Source: Pseudomonadota bacterium (lineage in GTDB: Bacteria > Pseudomonadota > Alphaproteobacteria > Sphingomonadales > Sphingomonadaceae). From it: DNA of 10,497 nucleotides. Shown piece by piece: positions 6,012 to 10,497 of this stretch (the stretch's first letter is position 1; every line of letters starts with the position of its first letter). Both the position numbers and the translations under genes were made by a program. The notes under the pieces were generated by a model. It was not told the DNA's origin. It saw nothing but the letters and a program-made list of their open reading frames with translations, and made no database searches. The stretch spans positions 7,227 to 17,723 of the forward strand of contig JARXKR010000027.1 of NCBI GenBank assembly GCA_030271565.1. Reading direction: 5' to 3'.

Positions 6012-6721
6012 GGGGTGTTCAACACGTTTATCGCCGCGAGGACCAGCGCTTCTGCTTCGGGCCGGGGCAATCCGGGAGGAATCGGTGGCGCGATGCGGTA
6101 GGTGATCACCCCGGCGCGCTTCCACAACCGGTGATAGAGCGGCCCGGAATTGACCGCGATCGGCACCACTTGCAGGCCGAGCAGCTTGTAGACGCCGGCA
6201 AAGCCCGACTTCAGATCAGGCCTGGTGCCGTGCGGCACGCGCGATCCTTCGGGAAAGATCGCCAAGGGCCGACCCTGCCCGCTGATCTGTTTGGCTGCGG
6301 TCATCATGTGGCGCAATGTCTTTGCGCCCTGTTCTCGCTCGACCGTGACCAGCCCATAGCGGTCACCCGCGAGGCCCCAGCCAGGGATGCTCATCAGCTC
6401 GGCCTTGGCGAAGACCCCCGGATAATCGAGCACCTGCGGCAGATCGATCGCTTCGAAAAAGCTTTCGTGCTTCATCGCCACGAATACCGGTCCGCTCGGC
6501 ATTTCGCCTTCGACCGCGATGGTGATGCGCAGCACATTACGCATGCACCAGCGGTGAAACAGCGACCAGCTGTCGACCGTGCGGCGAAAGGTCTCGCGCG
6601 AACTGACCAGCAGCGTGAACACGCAGGCGAGCACGATAAACACACTGCCGCTGTAGAACACCGCGTAAAACAGCAAGCTGCGCACCACTTCGCCGATTGT
6701 GGCACCATCGCGTCGCGTCAT
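6008..6721 (-). CDS. plsC: 1-acyl-sn-glycerol-3-phosphate acyltransferase (PlsC family)
   Basis: This 237-residue membrane-associated acyltransferase probably converts lysophosphatidic acid to phosphatidic acid. A hydrophobic anchor spans about residues 15-40. The first acyltransferase block is KHESFFE (84-90): His85 is present but the classical HX4D aspartate is Glu90. Further blocks are GDRYGLVTVERE (119-130), FPEGSR (156-161) and VVPIAVNSG (185-193). Length fits the family. The ATG at 6721 begins one base after the YdcF-family TGA (6725-6723), and the TGA at the end overlaps the transporter ATG, so this is a tightly coupled operon position. Location beside ftsEX fits a cell-envelope unit. 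Acyl substrate is not determinable, and other lysophospholipid acyltransferases are possible. Confidence 0.9.
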   Translation of the reverse strand: MTRRDGATIGEVVRSLLFYAVFYSGSVFIVLACVFTLLVSSRETFRRTVDSWSLFHRWCMRNVLRITIAVEGEMPSGPVFVAMKHESFFEAIDLPQVLDYPGVFAKAELMSIPGWGLAGDRYGLVTVEREQGAKTLRHMMTAAKQISGQGRPLAIFPEGSRVPHGTRPDLKSGFAGVYKLLGLQVVPIAVNSGPLYHRLWKRAGVITYRIAPPIPPGLPRPEAEALVLAAINVLNTP

Positions 6722-6722
6722 G

Positions 6723-7253
6723 TCAGCCGGTCACCAGTTGGACGATCCAGCGAGCGATCAGCTTGTGGTATTCGGTGAACAGGATGCGCATGGTCGGATG
6801 GGTCGGCACCGCATCCTCGACAATCGAGACCCCGCGCGGCATTGCGTGGCGCAGCTCGAACACCGCGCGGCGCATGTGCCAGTCGCTGGTGACCAAGCGG
6901 ATCCGGGTGACCTTGTGCTCGCGCATCCAGATCGCGGTTTCGCGCGCGTTGCTCTCGGTATCGGTCGCAGCAAAGCCGAGTGAGACGCAGCAGGCCATCT
7001 GCTCGGGGCTGACCTTGAACTGTGCGGCGAATTCGCCCGGCTTGACCTCGCGGCTGACCCCGGAGACGAGCAATTGCGGCGCCCAGCCCTGGCGCAAGGC
7101 TTCGATCCCGCGATCGACCCGCCCGGCCCCGCCGGTCAGCACCACCACCGCATCGGTTTTCACCGGGCCTGCAGGCTGGGCGAGCAGCAGCGCAAAGGCG
7201 ATAAAGCCCAGCAGCCAGGCGAGCAGGATCAGCGAAAGGATTCGGCGAAGCAT
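6723..7253 (-). CDS. YdcF / ElyC-SanA family protein (DUF218)
   Basis: This 176-residue protein has one N-terminal membrane segment (about 5-26) followed by a DUF218 domain. Recognisable pieces are AVVVLTGGAGRVDRGIEAL (35-53), LLVSGV (61-66), TESNARETAIWM (99-110), and RIRLVTSDWHMRRAVFEL (117-134), which has the family's conserved H-x-RR element. The domain should face the periplasm. E. coli relatives ElyC and SanA affect envelope integrity and peptidoglycan precursor use, but their chemistry is not established. The protein is shorter than ElyC and has no second long membrane region. The ATG at 7253 lies nine bases after the ftsX TAG, preceded by the purine-rich GGGCGAGGA. It sits between ftsX and plsC, which points to an envelope role by inference. 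Confidence 0.88.
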   Translation of the reverse strand: MLRRILSLILLAWLLGFIAFALLLAQPAGPVKTDAVVVLTGGAGRVDRGIEALRQGWAPQLLVSGVSREVKPGEFAAQFKVSPEQMACCVSLGFAATDTESNARETAIWMREHKVTRIRLVTSDWHMRRAVFELRHAMPRGVSIVEDAVPTHPTMRILFTEYHKLIARWIVQLVTG

Positions 7254-7262
7254 TCCTCGCCC

Positions 7263-8171
7263 CTACAGCATCTTGCGCAGCGCGCGCACCACTGTCTGGC
7301 GCGCGGTGAACATCGCCAGCACCACCCCGATCACCGGGATCAGCGCGAGCAGCAGCCAGTCGCTCCAGTCGAGCGCGCCCGAACTGACCAGCCCGGCTCC
7401 CAGCGCGGCGAACTGCTGGCCCAGCAGCAATACCACCACCAGCCCCAGCGCCAGCCCGACAATTCCGCCGACCCCGGCATCGTAACCGATCGCGCGCTGG
7501 AATATCCGGGCGATCTGCGCGTCGGTTCCGCCGAGAAGGTGGACGATCTCGATCGTATCGCGATTGCTGCCCAGCGCATTGCGCACCGCGAGCAACACCG
7601 CCGCAGCCAAGGCAAAACCGAGCAGCCCGACCAGTGCGAGCGACAGCCAGCGCAGCGTGTCGATTGCCCCGAACACCGGCCCCAGCCAGCTCGACTGGGC
7701 ATCGACCCGCGCCGCCGGGGCAACCCCGTGGAGCGCGCGGCGCAGCCCGCCCAGCGTCTCGCCGGTCACGCTGTCGCGCAGCCGGGCATCGACCAGCGCC
7801 GGGACCGGTATCCCGGTGTCGCCGCCCGCCGAAGCGCCGAGCCACGGTTCGATCAGCTTGTCGACCTGATCCTGCGGGACCAGCGTCGCCTCGATCACCC
7901 CGGGCGTGGCCCTGAGTGCTTGCACCACCGCCTGCGCCTGGGCATCGCGCTGCGCCGGGTTGGCATCGACGATCTGCACCGTTACCCCGCCGGCGAGATC
8001 ATCCGAGGCGTTGCGCGCGGTGTTACTGAATGCCAGCCCGGCTGCGGCGGCGATCACCGTCAGCGCCACCATGATCGCGATCACCCACGGCATCGGCCCC
8101 GACAGCCGCCCTTCGGGGAGCAGCTCGGCATCGCGCGCGCCGCGCCGCCAGGGGGTGAGCGAGAAGGCCAC
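7263..8171 (-). CDS. ftsX: Cell division protein FtsX (ABC transporter permease-like)
   Basis: From the GTG at 8171 this is a 302-residue inner-membrane protein with the FtsX topology: a cytoplasmic N-terminus, TM1 at about 28-48, a periplasmic domain at about 50-170, then three more segments at about 175-197, 230-252 and 270-290. The cytoplasmic stretch IEIVHLLGGTDAQIARIFQ (207-225) matches the FtsX segment that couples to FtsE. FtsEX transmits ATP hydrolysis to periplasmic peptidoglycan hydrolase control during division. The frame is open to an upstream GTG at 8195, but GGAAG lies nine bases before the GTG at 8171 and nothing suitable precedes 8195. It starts four bases after the ftsE stop and is followed by the YdcF-family gene. 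The periplasmic loop has no recognisable hydrolase domain. Confidence 0.93.
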   Translation of the reverse strand: MAFSLTPWRRGARDAELLPEGRLSGPMPWVIAIMVALTVIAAAAGLAFSNTARNASDDLAGGVTVQIVDANPAQRDAQAQAVVQALRATPGVIEATLVPQDQVDKLIEPWLGASAGGDTGIPVPALVDARLRDSVTGETLGGLRRALHGVAPAARVDAQSSWLGPVFGAIDTLRWLSLALVGLLGFALAAAVLLAVRNALGSNRDTIEIVHLLGGTDAQIARIFQRAIGYDAGVGGIVGLALGLVVVLLLGQQFAALGAGLVSSGALDWSDWLLLALIPVIGVVLAMFTARQTVVRALRKML

Positions 8172-8175
8172 GGCG

Positions 8176-8922
8176 CTAGTCTTCCAGCTCGGCACTGGAG
8201 GCGCGCGGACGCAGGCGCGGCGGATAGCGCAGCGCGCCGGTCGGATCGGACAGGCGCCCTTTGTCGAGCCGCATGATCAGCGATTCGGGGACTTTCTTGA
8301 GCAAATGCACATCGTGGGTCGCCACTACCACCGTCGTGCCGAGCCGGTTGAGCGCTTCGAACAGCCGCAGCAGCTTGATCGCCATATCGGGATCGACGTT
8401 GCCGGTGGGTTCGTCGGCGATCAGCATCTCGGGGCGGTGGATCACCGCGCGGGCAATCGCCACACGCTGCTGCTCGCCGCCCGAGAGCTGCGCCGGCTGG
8501 GCGTGCATCCGCTCGGTCAGCCCGACCCATTCGAGCATGTCGGCCACTGGCTTGGCCAGATCGCGCTCAGCCACGCCCGCGACCCTGAGCGGCAGCGCCA
8601 CATTGTCGAACGCGGAAAGGTGCGCGACCAGGCGGAAATCCTGGAACACCACGCCGAAGCGGCGGCGGAAGCCTGGAAGCCGTTCGCGCGGCAGGGTGAT
8701 CGCGTCGGTCCCGAACATGCGGATCATCCCGCGCGAGGGGCGCTGCGCGAGGTACAGCAGCTTGAGCAGCGATGTCTTGCCCGCGCCGCTCGCCCCGGTG
8801 AGGAAATAGAAACTGCCCGGGAACAGCGTGAACGATACATCGCTCAGCACCTCGCGGTCGGTGCCATAGCGCAGCCCGACGTTATCGAACTGGACAATTT
8901 CCCGGGTCGCGGTGCTGGTCAT
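8176..8922 (-). CDS. ftsE: Cell division ATP-binding protein FtsE
   Basis: This 248-residue ABC ATPase has a complete motif set: Walker A GASGAGKT (43-50), Q-loop Gln94 in VVFQDFRL, signature LSGGE (146-150), Walker B MLIADEP (166-172) and H-loop His203 in ATHDVH. VGLRYG (15-20) and KTSLLKLLY (49-57) are typical of FtsE. It partners FtsX at the division site, where ATP turnover controls septal peptidoglycan hydrolysis. The protein is somewhat longer than E. coli FtsE (about 222 residues) because of a basic, proline-rich C-terminal tail (about 225-248). The ATG at 8922 is chosen because the sequence after it resembles FtsE N-termini; an in-frame ATG at 8967 would add 15 unlikely residues. It heads the operon ftsE-ftsX-ydcF-like-plsC-Nramp and is divergent from the zinc-ribbon gene. 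Confidence 0.94.
   Translation of the reverse strand: MTSTATREIVQFDNVGLRYGTDREVLSDVSFTLFPGSFYFLTGASGAGKTSLLKLLYLAQRPSRGMIRMFGTDAITLPRERLPGFRRRFGVVFQDFRLVAHLSAFDNVALPLRVAGVAERDLAKPVADMLEWVGLTERMHAQPAQLSGGEQQRVAIARAVIHRPEMLIADEPTGNVDPDMAIKLLRLFEALNRLGTTVVVATHDVHLLKKVPESLIMRLDKGRLSDPTGALRYPPRLRPRASSAELED
8181..8185 (-). promoter_or_regulatory. Ribosome binding site that decides the ftsX start
   Basis: GGAAG on the minus strand (8185-8181) lies inside the last codons of ftsE, nine bases before the GTG at 8171. It favours this start over the in-frame GTG at 8195, which has no purine-rich site upstream. Confidence 0.55.
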
Positions 8923-9083
8923 CGTTTGTCGGAATGGTCCGGATCGAGGGCGCGGCGCAAGGGCCATTGCCCCGCTGGCGCGCTATAGCCGTCAATCCAT
9001 GTGGAAAAAAGGGGATAGCCACGCCAGAGCGAAGCGCCGAGCCTTGTGGACGGCGCGGCGATGATGCTTAATGCCGGGGCACC
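8923..9083. promoter_or_regulatory. Divergent promoter region between ftsE and the zinc-ribbon gene
   Basis: No gene fits in these 161 bases. On the minus strand TTGACG (8995-8990) could be a -35 for ftsE, with only a poor -10 match (GGCAAT) about 18 bases on. CTATAG lies just one base after it and is part of the palindrome gctatagc (8982-8989), so the real -10 is uncertain. An A-run follows tgtgg at 9000-9010. TGTGGAAAA (9000-9008) is one base from the reverse complement of the DnaA-box consensus TTATCCACA, and tgtgga recurs at 9045-9050. Confidence 0.35.
9044..9072 (+). promoter_or_regulatory. Candidate promoter for the zinc-ribbon gene
   Basis: TTGTGG (9044-9049) and CTTAAT (9067-9072) are separated by 17 bases, giving partial matches to the -35 and -10 consensus. 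Transcription would start only about four or five bases before the ATG at 9084, so the mRNA would be nearly leaderless. The only possible Shine-Dalgarno is a short GGGG at 9076-9079. Confidence 0.3.
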
Positions 9084-10043
9084 ATGATTATTGCCTGCCC
9101 CGCCTGCGCCACGCGCTATGTCGTGCCCGATAGCGCAATCGGCGTTGAAGGCCGCACGGTCCGCTGCGCCAAGTGCCGCCACAGCTGGTTTCAGGACGGG
9201 CCCGAACTGGCCCCGCCGGTAACTCCCGTAGCGCCGCCACCCGAACCGGAAGTCGCGCCGCCTCCGCCAGCGCCGGTTGTGACTGAAGAGCCGGCCGAGG
9301 CCCCGGTCGTTCCCCCCGAAACTCCGCCCGAATCCGAAACCCGTTGGCAGCAGCCGCCGGAACCTGCTCCCGAAGCCGAGGTCGCGGATCCCGAAGAGCC
9401 CGAACCGGCCCCGGCCGATTGGGACCAGCCGCAGCCCGCGCAGTGGAATGACACGCCGGCGGTTGAAAGCGAACCCGAACCGGAAACACCGGTAACTTAC
9501 GGCGAAGACGACATTCCGCCGCCGCCGCCCGGGGCCGCGCCGCTCTCGGTCGAGGAGCCAGAGGCGGAGGATGATTACTCACGGTTCGCGCACGAGCCGC
9601 TGTTCCGACCGCGCCGTAACCCGGCACGGATGTGGACGCTTGCCGCAGCTTTGTTCGCGGTTGTGGCGCTTGGCGCGGTCGCGGCCACGGCGTGGTTCGG
9701 CCTGCCCAGCTGGGTGCCGTTTGCGCATCCGCTGTTCGCCGAGGAGCAGCCCGGGCTGACGCTCGATTTCCCCGCCAAGATGCAGGGCCAGCGGCCGCTA
9801 ACCGATCAGACCTGGTTCTTCGAGGCGAACGGCACGGTGACCAACGTCTCGCAATCTGCGCGCAGCGTGCCGACGATCCTTGCCGTGCTCAAGGACGCGC
9901 GCGGAAGGATCGTGTTCAGCGCCGAACTGCACTCGCCCAAACGGGTGCTCGCACCCGGCGAGAGCGTCTCGATCAACGAGGCGCTGGTCTCGGTCCCCAA
10001 GGCGGCGGTGAAAGCCGAATACGGCTGGAAACCGGGCAGCTAA
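9084..10043 (+). CDS. MJ0042-type zinc-ribbon membrane protein with DUF3426-like C-terminus
   Basis: This 319-residue protein has three parts. The N-terminus is an MJ0042-type zinc ribbon with CPAC (5-8) and CAKC (28-31), four cysteines able to bind one zinc ion, and the family ending RHSW. Residues 41-160 form a long linker rich in Pro and Glu that is probably disordered. One membrane segment lies at about 184-206, followed by a C-terminal domain (about 223-315) of the DUF3426 type with an immunoglobulin-like look (TWFFEANGTVTN, 243-254; RIVFSAEL, 275-282). The expected topology is ribbon and linker in the cytoplasm and the C-terminal domain in the periplasm. Function is unknown. Divergent placement beside ftsE suggests shared control or a division or envelope role. 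Its stop is one base from the convergent small gene. Confidence 0.85.
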   Translation: MIIACPACATRYVVPDSAIGVEGRTVRCAKCRHSWFQDGPELAPPVTPVAPPPEPEVAPPPPAPVVTEEPAEAPVVPPETPPESETRWQQPPEPAPEAEVADPEEPEPAPADWDQPQPAQWNDTPAVESEPEPETPVTYGEDDIPPPPPGAAPLSVEEPEAEDDYSRFAHEPLFRPRRNPARMWTLAAALFAVVALGAVAATAWFGLPSWVPFAHPLFAEEQPGLTLDFPAKMQGQRPLTDQTWFFEANGTVTNVSQSARSVPTILAVLKDARGRIVFSAELHSPKRVLAPGESVSINEALVSVPKAAVKAEYGWKPGS

Positions 10044-10044
10044 C

Positions 10045-10254
10045 CTACTCGAAATCAATGATGGCACGTCCATCGGCATCCGTGCGCCGGTGGCGTATGA
10101 GCGCTTGCGCGCCATCGTCGCGGGTCGTTTCCGCACGGAGAATTTCTGCCGTCGCCAGCGCCGTAACCCGCACCCTCAGCGGCGGCGACAGCGCGGTCGC
10201 GGGTGCTGCCAGAGCCAGCGCCTGACCGGCAAAAAGGAGGATCGCGCTGCTCAT
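10045..10254 (-). CDS. Small putative exported protein of unknown function
   Basis: This 69-residue ORF starts at ATG 10254; an in-frame TAA at 10278-10276 excludes any longer form. Residues 1-22 form a hydrophobic stretch ending in small residues (PATALS), as expected for a signal peptide, though a clear n-region charge is missing. The mature part (about 23-69) is mixed and charged and ends in ADGRAIIDFE. No cysteines are present and no family is recognised. It converges on the zinc-ribbon gene with one base between stop codons. Support comes from the signal-like start and the compact fit between neighbours; the upstream Shine-Dalgarno is weak. A spurious ORF remains possible. Confidence 0.55.
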   Translation of the reverse strand: MSSAILLFAGQALALAAPATALSPPLRVRVTALATAEILRAETTRDDGAQALIRHRRTDADGRAIIDFE

Positions 10255-10442
10255 CCGAGATGGTGAACACCGCGTTTACCTTTGCCGCAATGACGCAATC
10301 GGCGCTGTCCCACGCCGGCACAATCGGCTGGCCGAAAATTAGCCGACTTAACCCGCTTGCCCCGCCCGCACCGCTTTGCTAATGGCCCGCTCCTACCCCC
10401 CCGGGCGGCCCCCATTTTACTCTGGCGGCACCCGATGATTTA
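10255..10442 (+). promoter_or_regulatory. Intergenic region upstream of tRNA-Leu with a candidate stable-RNA promoter
   Basis: No gene is supported in these 188 bases. On the plus strand TTGCCC (10357-10362) and GCTAAT (10378-10383) could be a -35/-10 pair with a short 15-base spacer. They are followed by the GC-rich run ggcccgc, like the discriminator of stringently controlled stable-RNA promoters. That would give a leader of about 50 bases before the tRNA at 10443. A weak inverted repeat, tcggct (10324-10329) with agccga (10341-10346), lies upstream. Any promoter for the small exported protein would also lie here, but I see no convincing one. Confidence 0.35.
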
Positions 10443-10497
10443 GCGGTCGTGGCGGAACTGGTAGACGCGCAACGTTGAGGTCGTTGTGGGCGAAAGC
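10443..10497 (+). tRNA. tRNA-Leu(GAG), 5' part, cut by the window end
   Basis: The acceptor 5' strand is gcggtcg (10443-10449), then TG, and a D-arm with stem gcg (10452-10454) / cgc (10466-10468) around a loop containing ctggta. The anticodon stem caacg (10470-10474) / cgttg (10482-10486) encloses the loop ttgaggt, with anticodon GAG at 10477-10479. The sequence then enters the long variable arm of a class II tRNA (tgggcgaaagc), as expected for leucine. The T-arm, 3' acceptor strand and CCA lie beyond the window. It reads CTC and CTT codons. Confidence 0.93.

Noticed and set aside
6718..7845. A 375-residue minus-strand ORF in another frame across ftsX and the YdcF-family gene
   Set aside because: It is a different frame of the same strand with low-complexity Arg/Ala/Gly composition; the true frames encode recognised proteins.
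7074..8276. A 400-residue plus-strand ORF opposite the YdcF-family gene and ftsX
   Set aside because: Its length comes from high GC and few stops. Its composition is dominated by Arg, Gln, His and Pro, and the opposite strand encodes clear FtsX and DUF218 proteins.
7906..8988. A 360-residue plus-strand ORF opposite ftsE
   Set aside because: It is antisense to an ABC ATPase with every motif intact, and has no recognisable domain or credible start.
8923..9083. Replication origin suggested by DnaA-box-like motifs
   Set aside because: There are only two partial motifs, no AT-rich unwinding region, and none of the usual origin neighbours.
10055..10321. An 88-residue minus-strand ORF overlapping the small exported protein in another frame
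   Set aside because: It lacks a signal-like start or family motif, and its Cys/Arg/Gly-rich composition looks like a shadow frame. The 10045-10254 frame fits the neighbours better.

Overview
The window looks like ordinary, densely packed core chromosome from a GC-rich alphaproteobacterium, most likely Sphingomonadales (Erythrobacter, Sphingomonas or Novosphingobium relatives). This rests on the metX-metW pair, a hisC-tyrC operon like the one described in Zymomonas mobilis, the alphaproteobacterial style of the proteins, and a divergent MJ0042 zinc-ribbon gene next to ftsEX. The taxonomy is inferred from gene content and style, not from a database search. I see no transposase, integrase, CRISPR array, phage gene or toxin-antitoxin pair.

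Layout. Bases 15-164 hold an elaborate nested inverted repeat directly beyond the metW stop codon. Bases 166-1859 (minus) are the metX-metW methionine operon, with a 4-base ATGA overlap. A 68-base divergent gap separates it from a plus-strand run at 1928-4761: hisC, tyrC (overlapping hisC by 4 bases) and a transglutaminase-like protein. That run meets a five-gene minus-strand operon tail to tail at 4758-4761, where the two stop codons share one CTAG. Read in its own direction, the operon runs ftsE, ftsX, a YdcF/DUF218 protein, plsC and an Nramp-family transporter (8922 down to 4758). Every junction is an overlap or a gap under 10 bases. A 161-base divergent promoter region separates ftsE from a plus-strand membrane protein with an N-terminal MJ0042 zinc ribbon (9084-10043). 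A small putative exported protein (10045-10254, minus) converges on that gene with one base between stops. The window ends inside a tRNA-Leu(GAG) gene starting at 10443.

How the genes work together. MetX activates homoserine for methionine synthesis, and MetW is its usual partner. HisC and TyrC plausibly share aromatic and histidine metabolism. FtsE and FtsX form the divisome ABC complex. YdcF, PlsC and the Nramp-like carrier downstream make this a cell-envelope transcription unit.

I did not find a clearly new system. The points most worth a second look are the 150-base repeat at the left edge, built from four alternating copies of one 11-mer and capped by triloop mini-hairpins, and the Nramp homologue, whose two metal-binding motifs are both non-canonical.
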